The position numbers were made by a program, and so were the translations under genes. The notes under the pieces are model-generated. The model had not been told where the DNA came from. It saw only the letters and a program-made list of their open reading frames with translations, and did no database searches. DNA of 64,000 nt, from assembly GCF_021531975.1 (NCBI RefSeq), contig NZ_JAFBIY010000006.1:62001-126000 (forward strand), given 5' to 3'. Below, piece after piece: positions 56,020-64,000 of the stretch. The DNA comes from Faecalicatena contorta. GTDB lineage: Bacteria > Bacillota > Clostridia > Lachnospirales > Lachnospiraceae. The first letter of the stretch is position 1; each line of letters opens with the position of its first letter.

Positions 56020-56640
56020 ATGAAAGTAGAAAGATATGCAACAGGAATTTTAAATACCAACTGCTATCTGGCAATTAATGAAGAAACAAAGGAAACGGTC
56101 GTTGTTGACCCGGCAGACTGTCCGAAATATCTGATGCGTCATATCAAAGAGAATGAGCTTAAGATCGTGGCGATTCTCCTTACACATGGTCATTTTGACC
56201 ACACGATGGGTATTGATAAGTTCTTAGATGAATATAAGGTGCCTGTTTATGTACATGAAGAGGATGCAGCTATGCTTGAGGATATCGAACTGAATCTGTC
56301 CAGGGTGTACACTTCCGGTTATACATTCTCCGGGGCTTGGACAGTAAGGGACAAACAGATTCTTCACCTTGCCGGAGAGGATTTTGAAGTGATTCATACA
56401 CCGGGACATACAAGAGGTGGCTGCTGTTATTATGTTGCAGCGGATAATGTGCTTTTCAGCGGCGATACTCTGTTTCAGAATTCTGTCGGAAGAACCGATT
56501 TTGAAACAAGCAGTATGTCTGATCTTGTACATTCCATTCGTGACAGACTCTTCGTGCTGCCGGATGAGACACATGTCTATCCGGGACATATGGGAGAGAC
56601 AATGATCGGGCATGAAAAGAAATATAATCCTTTCATTTAG
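56020..56640 (+). CDS. MBL-fold hydrolase, glyoxalase-II-like
   Basis: A 206-residue metallo-beta-lactamase-fold hydrolase with the metal motif LTHGHFDHT and later His residues in HTPGHTRGGCC and YPGHM. Family members hydrolyse thioesters; this clade sits beside relA in many Firmicutes and has an unclear substrate. ATG 56020 matches the family start (MKVERYATG); ATG 56008 is the alternative. hemZ follows 6 bp after its stop. Confidence 0.9.
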   Translation: MKVERYATGILNTNCYLAINEETKETVVVDPADCPKYLMRHIKENELKIVAILLTHGHFDHTMGIDKFLDEYKVPVYVHEEDAAMLEDIELNLSRVYTSGYTFSGAWTVRDKQILHLAGEDFEVIHTPGHTRGGCCYYVAADNVLFSGDTLFQNSVGRTDFETSSMSDLVHSIRDRLFVLPDETHVYPGHMGETMIGHEKKYNPFI

Positions 56641-56646
56641 GAGAAG

Positions 56647-58080
56647 ATGATGATACAGATTATATGTAAGAATGAGTCATACGTTTATAATGTATATCAT
56701 ATGGTAAAGGCTTTTTATCCATCTGCGGATGTTACGTCCGCAGTGGACGAAAAAGCCTCTAATTATGTAACAGTACGTGTTCCGGGTGAAGCGGACATCT
56801 GTATTGCGGAAAAAGAAAATAAAAATAAGGCAGAAAAGTGCCTGTATCATGCACTTTCTGAACTGACGGGACAAAAGCTTCCGTGGGGAATCCTGACCGG
56901 TGTACGCCCTACGAAGATTGCGATGAAGATGCTGGAAGAAGGGATGACGGAAGATGAATTTGTCCCATGGCTTATGGAGGAGTGCCTCGTAAGCAGGGAG
57001 AAAGCAGCGTTGTCCTGGAATATTGCAAAAAGAGAAAAGGAGCTCCTTGACCAGCTGGATTATGAGAATGGTTACAGCCTGTATATTGGCATTCCATTCT
57101 GCCCGACAGTATGCACCTATTGCTCATTTAGTTCAGGTGCACTTTCTGACTGGAAAGACAGCGTGGATGACTATCTGCGTGCGCTTTTAAAGGAACTGGC
57201 ATTTATTGCGGATGCCTGCAGAACAAAGAAGCTGAATACGATATACATAGGCGGAGGCACGCCTACAACCTTGAATGAAGAGCAGCTTAGCAGCCTTCTG
57301 GACTTTGTAGATGCACATTTTTCCAAAGAACATCTGCTGGAATATACGGTAGAAGCAGGACGCCCGGACAGTATTACGGAAGGGAAGCTTCGGGTGCTTC
57401 GAAAGCATGGCATTACCAGGATTTCCATTAATCCGCAGAGTATGCAGCAGAAGACGCTGGATGCCATCGGAAGAAAACATACCGTTGCAGAGATTTATCA
57501 TGCCTATGAGATGGCAAGAAATCTGGGATTTGATGATATTAATATGGATATTATCGCTGGCCTTCCCGGAGAAACCGAAGCAGATATGCAGGATACACTT
57601 GCACAGCTTATGAGCTTAAAGCCGGACAGCCTGACGGTACACTCTCTTGCGATCAAGAGAGCGGCAAAGATGGGACAGGAGAGAAAAAAACAGGAAGATA
57701 CCGAGTCCCTTGCGAAGATGAATGCTGTTATGAGCCAGATGACACAGGATGCAGCTTGCGCAGCCCGACGCATGGGACTGGTTCCATATTACCTGTACCG
57801 GCAGAAGAATATTGCAGGAAATTTTGAAAATGTGGGCTATGCAAAGGTTGACAAAGCCGGAATATACAATATACTTATTATGGAAGAGAAACAATCCATT
57901 ATTGCCGCAGGAGCAGGGGCTTCCACGAAGATTGTGTTAAAGGAAGCAATTGAGATTCCGGGCAATAAAAAGAAGAAAAAGACGAATCTGATACGGCTTG
58001 AAAATGTGAAGGCGATTGATGCCTATATCAGCCGTATTGATGAGATGATAGAACGAAAAGGAGAATGGTTATGGCATTAA
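56647..58080 (+). CDS. hemZ: HemZ-type coproporphyrinogen III oxidase-like radical SAM protein
   Basis: A 477-residue radical-SAM protein with the cluster motif CPTVCTYC (Cys152, 156, 159) and the HemN/HemZ pattern GGGTPTTLNEEQL and NMDIIAGLPGE. An ~80-residue N-terminal region is typical of HemZ. HemZ was proposed to act in haem synthesis, but relatives may have other roles; no other haem genes are nearby. ATG 56647 or 56650 follows AGGAG. Confidence 0.9.
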   Translation: MMIQIICKNESYVYNVYHMVKAFYPSADVTSAVDEKASNYVTVRVPGEADICIAEKENKNKAEKCLYHALSELTGQKLPWGILTGVRPTKIAMKMLEEGMTEDEFVPWLMEECLVSREKAALSWNIAKREKELLDQLDYENGYSLYIGIPFCPTVCTYCSFSSGALSDWKDSVDDYLRALLKELAFIADACRTKKLNTIYIGGGTPTTLNEEQLSSLLDFVDAHFSKEHLLEYTVEAGRPDSITEGKLRVLRKHGITRISINPQSMQQKTLDAIGRKHTVAEIYHAYEMARNLGFDDINMDIIAGLPGETEADMQDTLAQLMSLKPDSLTVHSLAIKRAAKMGQERKKQEDTESLAKMNAVMSQMTQDAACAARRMGLVPYYLYRQKNIAGNFENVGYAKVDKAGIYNILIMEEKQSIIAAGAGASTKIVLKEAIEIPGNKKKKKTNLIRLENVKAIDAYISRIDEMIERKGEWLWH

Positions 58081-59336
58081 AGAAGAAACCGGTCACAGGC
58101 ATGAAAGACATGATGCCAAAGGAGATGGAGATACGCGATTATCTGATCCAGCTGATCAAGGATACGTATAAGACCTTTGGATTCCAGTCTATGGAGACAC
58201 CATGTGTGGAGCATATTGAAAATCTGTGCAGCAAGCAGGGCGGGGACAACGAGAAGCTGATCTTCAAGATCATGAAGCGTGGCGAAAAGCTTAAGATTGC
58301 AGAGGCAAAAGAGGAAAATGACCTGACAGACGGCGGCCTTCGCTATGACCTGACGGTACCGCTTGCGAGGTATTATGCAAATCATGCCAATGAATTACCT
58401 TCCCCATTTAAAGCACTTCAGATTGGCAATGTGTGGCGTGCAGACCGCCCGCAGAGAGGACGTTTCCGCCAGTTTGTACAGTGCGATATTGACATCCTCG
58501 GTGAAGGGAGCAATCTGGCTGAGATCGAGCTGATCCTCGCTACAACAGCGATGCTGGGCAAACTGAACTTCAAGAACTTTACGGTGTGTATCAATGACCG
58601 TAATATCTTAAAGTCCATGGCTGCATACAGTGGATTTAAAGAGGAAGATTATGATGAAGTATTCATCATTCTCGATAAAATGGACAAGATCGGTGCAGAT
58701 GGTGTATCTTCCGAGCTTCAGGAGATGGGATATGCAAAGGAAAATGTAGATACATATCTGGGACTTTTTGATGAAATCGCAGATGATGTATCTGGTATTC
58801 ATTTCCTGAAAGAGAAACTGGGCGATTATCTGAGTGATGAGACTGCAGACGGCATGGAGATGATCATGTCCAGCGTGGATGCTGCAAAGGAATGTGAATT
58901 TAGATTAAAGTTTGATCCGACACTTGTAAGAGGGCAGTCTTACTATACAGGAACCATTTTTGAAGTGACCATGGATGATTTCGGCGGCTCTGTTGCCGGA
59001 GGCGGACGTTACGATAAGATGATCGGTAAATTCACAGGACAGGATACACCGGCATGTGGTTTCTCTATTGGTTTTGAGCGTATTGTAATGCTCCTTCTGG
59101 AAAATGGCTATGAAGTTCCAAAGAAAGGCGCAAAGAAAGCTTATCTTCTGGAAAAGAAGCTTCCAAAGGAAGGCATGCTGAAAGTACTTTCTCTTGCAAA
59201 GGCTGACAGAGAGTCAGGTAAGCAGGTACTGATCGTGAATATGAAGAAGAATAAGAAGTTCCAGAAGGATCAGCTTCTGGAAGAAGGCTATGAAGAAATC
59301 GTAGACTGCTATGCAGATTCCGTAGATAAATTATAA
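58071..59336 (+). CDS. hisS: Histidyl-tRNA synthetase
   Basis: A 421-residue class II synthetase charging tRNA-His. Motif 2 (RADRPQRGRFRQF) and the histidine-binding LVRGQSYYTGTIFEV are present, and a C-terminal anticodon-binding domain. AAAGGAG is 7 nt before ATG 58071, inside the end of hemZ, so the genes overlap by 10 bp. No T-box leader is visible. Confidence 0.97.
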   Translation: MALKKKPVTGMKDMMPKEMEIRDYLIQLIKDTYKTFGFQSMETPCVEHIENLCSKQGGDNEKLIFKIMKRGEKLKIAEAKEENDLTDGGLRYDLTVPLARYYANHANELPSPFKALQIGNVWRADRPQRGRFRQFVQCDIDILGEGSNLAEIELILATTAMLGKLNFKNFTVCINDRNILKSMAAYSGFKEEDYDEVFIILDKMDKIGADGVSSELQEMGYAKENVDTYLGLFDEIADDVSGIHFLKEKLGDYLSDETADGMEMIMSSVDAAKECEFRLKFDPTLVRGQSYYTGTIFEVTMDDFGGSVAGGGRYDKMIGKFTGQDTPACGFSIGFERIVMLLLENGYEVPKKGAKKAYLLEKKLPKEGMLKVLSLAKADRESGKQVLIVNMKKNKKFQKDQLLEEGYEEIVDCYADSVDKL

Positions 59337-59338
59337 AA

Positions 59339-59354
59339 TATACCCCGGGGTATA
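59339..59354 (+). promoter_or_regulatory. GC-core palindrome at the aspS promoter
   Basis: A perfect 16-bp palindrome TATACCCCGGGGTATA overlapping TATAAT (59351-59356), 20 bp before aspS. Its 14-bp core ATACCCCGGGGTAT is also the centre of the 68-bp palindrome at 13895-13962. Confidence 0.55.
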
Positions 59355-59374
59355 ATGAAAAGGAGATAGAAAAT

Positions 59375-61162
59375 ATGGCAGAGTCAATGCAGGGTTTGAA
59401 AAGAACTCACAGATGTGGAGAATTATCCAGTGCCAATATTGGCGAGACTGTGACCATTATGGGATGGGTGCAGAAGAATCGTAATAAAGGAGGTCTCGTA
59501 TTCGTTGACGTAAGAGACCGTTCTGGTATTATTCAGGTAGTGTTTGAAGAAGGAAAGGCTGATGCGGCTTTGATTGAAAAGGCAGCAAAGCTTCGTTCTG
59601 AATTCGTAGTGGCAATTGTAGGTAAAGTTGAAAAGCGTTCAGGTGCGGTAAATGCGAATCTGACTACAGGTGAGATTGAGATTATTCCGGAGCAGCTTCG
59701 TGTATTATCGGAATCTGAAACGCCTCCGTTCCCGATCGAAGAGAATTCTAAGACAAAGGAAGAGGTTCGTCTGAAATACCGTTATCTGGATCTGAGAAGA
59801 CCGGACCTTCAGCGGAACCTGATGATGCGAAGCAAAGTGGCAACACTGACACGTCAGTTCCTTGCAGAAGAAGGATTTCTTGAGATTGAAACACCGGTAC
59901 TGATCGGAAGTACACCGGAAGGCGCAAGGGATTATCTTGTCCCAAGCCGTGTGCATCAGGGACATTTCTATGCTCTGCCGCAGTCACCACAGCTGTTCAA
60001 ACAGCTTTTGATGTGTTCTGGATATGATCGTTATTTCCAGATTGCAAAATGCTTCCGCGATGAGGATCTGCGTGCAGACCGTCAGCCGGAGTTTACCCAG
60101 ATTGATATGGAGCTTTCTTTTGTGGATGTTGATGATGTTATTGATGTAAATGAAAGACTGCTTGCAAAATTATTCAAAGAGGTTCTTGGTATCGAAGTAT
60201 CTCTTCCGATTCCAAGAATGACATGGCAGGAAGCCATGGACCGCTATGGTTCCGATAAGCCGGATGTTCGTTTTGGTATGGAACTTCATGATGTGACAGA
60301 AGTTGTAAAAGACTGTGAATTCGTCGTATTTAAGGGTGCCATCGAAAATGGAGGAACTGTCCGTGGAATTAATGCTAAGGGACAGGGTGCAATGCCGCGT
60401 AAGAAAATCGATAAGCTTGTATCCTTTGCAAAAGATTACGGTGCAAAGGGACTTGCATATATTGCAATTCAGGAAGACGGGGAAGTGAAATCATCTTTTG
60501 CAAAATTCATGAAAGATGAAGAGATGAAAGCTCTGATCGAAGCTATGGGCGGCGAGAATGGAGACCTCCTTCTCTTTGCGGCAGATAAAAATAAAGTCGT
60601 ATGGGATGTGCTTGGTGCACTTCGTCTGGAACTTGCACGCCAGATGGATCTTCTTGATAAGAGTGAGTATAAATTCCTCTGGATCACAGAATTCCCACTT
60701 CTTGAGTGGAACGAAGAGCAGAACAGATATACGGCAATGCATCATCCATTTACAATGCCGATGGAAGAAGATCTGCAGTACATTGATACGGATCCAGGAC
60801 GCGTACGCGCAAAGGCTTATGATATTACTCTTAATGGAAATGAGATTGGCGGCGGAAGCGTGCGAATCTTCAATCCGGAAGTTCAGAGCAAGATGTTTGA
60901 GGTGCTCGGTTTCACACCAGAACAGGCACAGGAGCAGTTTGGTTTCCTTCTTACTGCGTTCAAATACGGTGTACCACCTCACGCAGGGCTGGCATATGGT
61001 CTGGACAGACTTGTTATGCTGATGGCAAAAGAAGACAGTATTCGTGATGTCATTGCTTTCCCGAAGGTAAAAGATGCTTCTGACCTGATGACAGAGGCGC
61101 CAACAAAGGTAGATCCGAAACAGCTGGAAGAGCTGGGACTTGAAATTGTGGCAGAGGAATAA
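59375..61162 (+). CDS. aspS: Aspartyl-tRNA synthetase
   Basis: A 595-residue bacterial-type class II synthetase with the N-terminal OB anticodon-binding domain, motif 2 (FRDEDLRADRQPEF), the GAD insertion and motif 3 (AYGLDRLVMLMA). Whether it also charges tRNA-Asn depends on gat genes elsewhere. AGGAGAT precedes ATG 59375. Its stop codon directly abuts the 3' end of structured RNA copy 2 on the other strand. Confidence 0.97.
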   Translation: MAESMQGLKRTHRCGELSSANIGETVTIMGWVQKNRNKGGLVFVDVRDRSGIIQVVFEEGKADAALIEKAAKLRSEFVVAIVGKVEKRSGAVNANLTTGEIEIIPEQLRVLSESETPPFPIEENSKTKEEVRLKYRYLDLRRPDLQRNLMMRSKVATLTRQFLAEEGFLEIETPVLIGSTPEGARDYLVPSRVHQGHFYALPQSPQLFKQLLMCSGYDRYFQIAKCFRDEDLRADRQPEFTQIDMELSFVDVDDVIDVNERLLAKLFKEVLGIEVSLPIPRMTWQEAMDRYGSDKPDVRFGMELHDVTEVVKDCEFVVFKGAIENGGTVRGINAKGQGAMPRKKIDKLVSFAKDYGAKGLAYIAIQEDGEVKSSFAKFMKDEEMKALIEAMGGENGDLLLFAADKNKVVWDVLGALRLELARQMDLLDKSEYKFLWITEFPLLEWNEEQNRYTAMHHPFTMPMEEDLQYIDTDPGRVRAKAYDITLNGNEIGGGSVRIFNPEVQSKMFEVLGFTPEQAQEQFGFLLTAFKYGVPPHAGLAYGLDRLVMLMAKEDSIRDVIAFPKVKDASDLMTEAPTKVDPKQLEELGLEIVAEE

Positions 61163-61995
61163 GAATTTAGTTCAGTGATTTTATCTGAGGCAGAACAGTG
61201 ACGCGAGACAGCAGAACTTTGAAAAACGAACCAGTCGCTGACAAACGGTAAACATCAAAAGCTGATATAACATTCGTAACCGAGTATATTCGACGGGAAC
61301 TCCTTATGAGTTCCGCGTCTCAGATACTCTTTCACCTTGTATGGGAAATACAAGGCGAATACGAAGTTATATCAGCTTTTTCTGCAACCGTTTGTAACGC
61401 TCTTCCACGTTTCCCCAAGCTCAGCTGTCTCGCGTCACTTGTAATGTCTCAGCCAAAATACTGAAGCCGCATAGCTCAAGTGTTTCCACCACGTTATCGG
61501 CGCGATAACAAGCTCTTTTTCATTATCTGAGAGCGAAAAAGAAAATATGTACTGACTTTTTTTAGAACCAAATCATTTCCTCAGAGACAAAATCCTAAAA
61601 TGGAATGAGTTTTCAACAAATCATTTCATTCAAATATGGATTTTTTCTCTTGGGAGCTGACTTCGACCTCCCAAAAATCATTACAATTCTTTACTTTTAC
61701 ATATAGAAACTGAAAAGACCAGATCCATAACATGTTTTGCCAACAAACTAAGGCATGCACTTTTACCCGGAATTGCCAGTACAGTAAATGGTAGCAGTTG
61801 ATATAGTTCTATATGGTGACGGTAAGCGGAAGTCCTGGAAAATCCAGCCCGAAGCTGTTAGAGGTCGAAAAACAGGCATCGCTTATCGTCTGTTTTTCGA
61901 CCTCTTATAGATTCGTGGCTTAGTTGTAAGGACGGACGCATCGGAGACATATAGAACTATATCAACTACGTACCACTTACTCTACTAAATTCCTA
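61163..61995 (-). ncRNA. Giant structured RNA, copy 2 (class not assigned)
   Basis: An 833-bp homologue of the RNA at 41334-42165, read on the minus strand downstream of pckA. Helices visible here (plus-strand positions): termini 61163-61171/61984-61992, 61198-61212/61424-61438 (15 bp), 61241-61249/61387-61395, 61260-61271/61366-61377, 61335-61342/61348-61355, 61796-61815/61948-61967 (20 bp), 61860-61875/61890-61905 (16 bp). Most of these differ in sequence from copy 1 on both arms yet still pair, which is compensatory change. It fills the entire gap between the aspS and pckA stop codons. No protein frame is shared with copy 1. Confidence 0.88.
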
Positions 61996-63693
61996 TTATG
62001 CAAGCTCTTCTACCAGTTTCTTCAGTGCATTAACTGCCTCATCTGGTAACTTGTCGTATCCGTCTTTTGCTACTGCAAAGTTTTCTACTTCGTTTACACG
62101 ATCCTGCATACGAGCTTTTAACTGAGCCTTGTAGTCTGCATCATCAAGATCCGGGATGAATCCTTCCCAATCCATGATCTCGATATCAGAGAATGGTCCC
62201 CACTGATGGAAATCTGCTCTCTTCTCTACAATTGCTTCCAGAACACCAAGTGTATCTTTTGGCTGAACCTTCTTGCCCATGAAATCACCGGTATTAACGA
62301 TATAGCAATCTACGTTCTTTTCTTCAACTAACTTTTTGAACTTCTCATAATCGTTAGCAAGTGGATATGTTCTGAATGGATTAGCATATGGTACAACAAC
62401 AAGCTTGTTCGGGTCAACGCCAGGTGCGAGTCTCTCTGCAGAAGAACGTTTGGTAGCAAGTGTTGCTCCCATTACGGATGCAAGTGCAGCACCTTTCAGT
62501 TTTACTACCGGCGGAATTGTCGGGTCTTTCATAATCCAGAAAATAGCATTTACTGGTGCTTCAATCTTATCTACACGGTTTGGTGACCATAATTTAGACT
62601 TGATCGCACGTCCATTACCATTTCTGATATCTTCTGTTACTAACTGAACCTTACCTTCATCATCTAAAGTAGCTGAACAGTTCTGTGCTGTCAGAAGATA
62701 TTTGTTATCCGGACATCCTGTCGGATAGTCTGCTGTCTTATCAAAATAAGTAGGCTCAATTGCGATAGATGAACATGTATCTGTGTTGATAATGAACGCA
62801 TCATCGTGAAGAACCTTGATCTCATATTTTCCGCCATGTTTTGCATGTGTAAGTGTGGACTTACCGGATCCTGACAGACCATATACAGATGCAACGTATT
62901 TAGATCCATCTGGAAGTAAATACTCTTTCTGTCCACCATGGCAGGAAGCATATCCGTTACGGTTAGCGATTGCCCATACCATAGTCAGAGTACCTTTCTT
63001 ATGCTCACCAAAATATCTCATACCAAGGATACATGCACAGTTTGTCTCTGTATTAAAGTAGCACAGAGTCTTCTTTGCAGGATCACTTAAGCAGTCAAAG
63101 CTTACGCCCGGAGCTTCTTCCGGAATCCACTGTGGATCGGAGAAAATATAGATATCAGCTTCTTTTCCATCCCCAACTGGTTTGGATTCTTTGTACATCT
63201 TCACATATTCATCAGACATGTACTGGAAGTTCAGCATCCAGTTATACATGATATTCTCTTCGCCTTCTGGAATCAGCAGATGACACTTAACCATAAATTC
63301 CGGATCAAGTCCTGCAAATACAGTTGCATGATACATCTTTTTATAGCGTGATTTGTAAACAGCATCCATTGCAACCTTATCCAGTGCCTCACAGTCTACT
63401 CCCGGCTCTCCTGCGATACGACGTGCTGTTGCGTAACGACCTGTGATTGCTCCATCGTTAAATAACAGAACTTTCGCATCTTTATCAAGTCCGAACTCTT
63501 CTCCTCTATATACAGGCATATCTGTAACGATTGTTCCCGGTGAATTCTTTGCAAGATTGTATGCCTCTTTTAATGTCTCAACCTTAACTACATTATTTCC
63601 ATAAAATGCCGCCTCAATAATAGCTCTGGTTTTTGAAAATCCTGGTTTGCCTTTTCCAATTTCTTCAATTGGATAGTATGCTTTTGTTGCCAT
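61996..63693 (-). CDS. pckA: Phosphoenolpyruvate carboxykinase (ATP)
   Basis: Interconverts oxaloacetate and phosphoenolpyruvate with ATP/ADP. A 565-residue protein carrying the kinase P-loop GLSGSGKST and the family blocks HDDAFIINTDT and GATLATKRSSAERL. It is about 30-40 residues longer than E. coli PckA. AAGGAGG (63711-63705) precedes ATG 63693. A consensus promoter with a small palindrome lies upstream. Structured RNA copy 2 follows its stop in the same direction. Confidence 0.97.
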   Translation of the reverse strand: MATKAYYPIEEIGKGKPGFSKTRAIIEAAFYGNNVVKVETLKEAYNLAKNSPGTIVTDMPVYRGEEFGLDKDAKVLLFNDGAITGRYATARRIAGEPGVDCEALDKVAMDAVYKSRYKKMYHATVFAGLDPEFMVKCHLLIPEGEENIMYNWMLNFQYMSDEYVKMYKESKPVGDGKEADIYIFSDPQWIPEEAPGVSFDCLSDPAKKTLCYFNTETNCACILGMRYFGEHKKGTLTMVWAIANRNGYASCHGGQKEYLLPDGSKYVASVYGLSGSGKSTLTHAKHGGKYEIKVLHDDAFIINTDTCSSIAIEPTYFDKTADYPTGCPDNKYLLTAQNCSATLDDEGKVQLVTEDIRNGNGRAIKSKLWSPNRVDKIEAPVNAIFWIMKDPTIPPVVKLKGAALASVMGATLATKRSSAERLAPGVDPNKLVVVPYANPFRTYPLANDYEKFKKLVEEKNVDCYIVNTGDFMGKKVQPKDTLGVLEAIVEKRADFHQWGPFSDIEIMDWEGFIPDLDDADYKAQLKARMQDRVNEVENFAVAKDGYDKLPDEAVNALKKLVEELA

Positions 63694-63729
63694 ATCCTAT
63701 TTTTCCTCCTTAAAATCCAAATTTGGTTT

Positions 63730-63758
63730 ATTATCTCATTTTTCCCAGGAAAAGTCAA
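63730..63758 (-). promoter_or_regulatory. pckA promoter with internal palindrome
   Basis: On the minus strand TTGACT (63758-63753), 17-bp spacer, GATAAT (63735-63730). The spacer and part of the -35 hold the inverted repeat TTTTCC-CA-GGAAAA (63740-63753), a candidate operator. Confidence 0.65.
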
Positions 63759-63846
63759 TAGTTTAACAATGTTTTTACGAAAGTTTTTGGCTCGTATTAT
63801 TCATTTATTTTTTTATTATTGTATTAAATTGTTTTATTAATTACAA

Positions 63847-63880
63847 AAAATGCAAGATTTTCTTTCAAATCTTGCATTTT
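63847..63880 (-). terminator. Terminator of the partial membrane-protein gene
   Basis: A perfect 14-bp stem (63847-63860 with 63867-63880), loop of 6, followed on the minus strand by a run of T. It lies 12 bp after the stop at 63893. Confidence 0.9.
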
Positions 63881-63892
63881 ATAATTATTTTA

Positions 63893-64000
63893 TTAAATTC
63901 CGAAATATTTTTGATTACATTTGCGTACCCGTATGATAAAAAACACAAGTGCGACAAAGAAGAGGATCAGCATAACCGTAAACAGCTTATCCGCTCCACC
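63893..64000 (-). CDS. Partial membrane protein, C-terminal end only
   Basis: An open frame entering from the window edge gives 35 residues: one membrane helix (KLFTVMLILFFVALVFFII) and a short basic tail (RVRKCNQKYFGI) before TAA. The rest lies outside the window and I cannot name it. A good terminator follows, supporting that it is a real gene end. Confidence 0.65.
   Translation of the reverse strand, partial: GGADKLFTVMLILFFVALVFFIIRVRKCNQKYFGI

Noticed and set aside
41334-61995. Inverted RNA copies as active recombination sites flipping the 20-kb segment between them
   Set aside because: The copies are diverged with only short identical blocks, so frequent homologous inversion is not supported.

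Overview
The window looks like chromosomal DNA from a spore-forming member of the Clostridia, most likely family Lachnospiraceae. Evidence: the spoIIGA-sigE-sigG, spoVT and cotJ sporulation genes; a SCIFF peptide with its radical-SAM maturase beside a fused secDF; DUF5688, DUF2804, YqeG, TIGR04086 and HemZ-type families; strong AGGAGG-type ribosome binding sites; and moderate GC. Genus cannot be fixed from sequence alone. Nearly everything is core genome.

Layout. 1-12 kb: groES (3' end)-groEL, guaB, a membrane amidase, aroK-yqeG, efp, a DUF5688 protein, tRNA-Arg(CCG), azlCD, an HtrA protease and glyA. 12.4-16.4 kb: a spore-coat cotJABC operon on the minus strand that is broken open inside cotJC. 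16.4-30.4 kb: a SEDS gene, degV, and a dcw-type division and wall cluster (mraZ-rsmH-ftsL-pbp-pbp-mraY-murD-ftsW-ftsQ-ftsZ). 30.5-34.7 kb: spoIIGA-sigE, a beta-CASP metallo-nuclease, sigG. 34.7-41.3 kb: HAD phosphatase, pth-mfd, a PrsA/SurA-like lipoprotein. 42-46 kb: yqeY, DUF2804, radical SAM, V4R + GGDEF signalling pair, spoVT. 47-61 kb: SCIFF pair, secDF, recJ, apt-relA, MBL hydrolase, hemZ, hisS, aspS. 62-64 kb: pckA and the end of a membrane protein gene.

Two discoveries stand out. (1) cotJC is split in two. Its first 30 codons follow cotJB at 15797 and the remaining 173 lie at 13008-12487. Between them is a 2,699-bp element carrying a serine recombinase and a SulP transporter. Joining the two ends at a shared GG restores a 203-residue CotJC in frame with the family sequence FGGPDGEL at the joint. 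The layout is that of a skin-like sporulation intervening element, but in cotJC. The recombinase ends at a 68-bp perfect palindrome and lacks the usual C-terminal zinc ribbon, so activity is uncertain. (2) Two non-coding segments of 832 and 833 bp (41334-42165 plus strand; 61163-61995 minus strand) are diverged copies of one very large structured RNA. Many long helices are kept although both arms changed sequence. Each copy fills the whole gap between the stop codons of two convergent genes. I cannot assign it to a named class.

Smaller signals include REP-like GGGACG/CGTCCC palindromes, a six-repeat MraZ operator array on the mraZ promoter, Spo0A-type boxes before spoIIGA and apt-relA, a hairpin that overlaps the glyA ribosome binding site, and a class B penicillin-binding protein with KTA in place of KTG.
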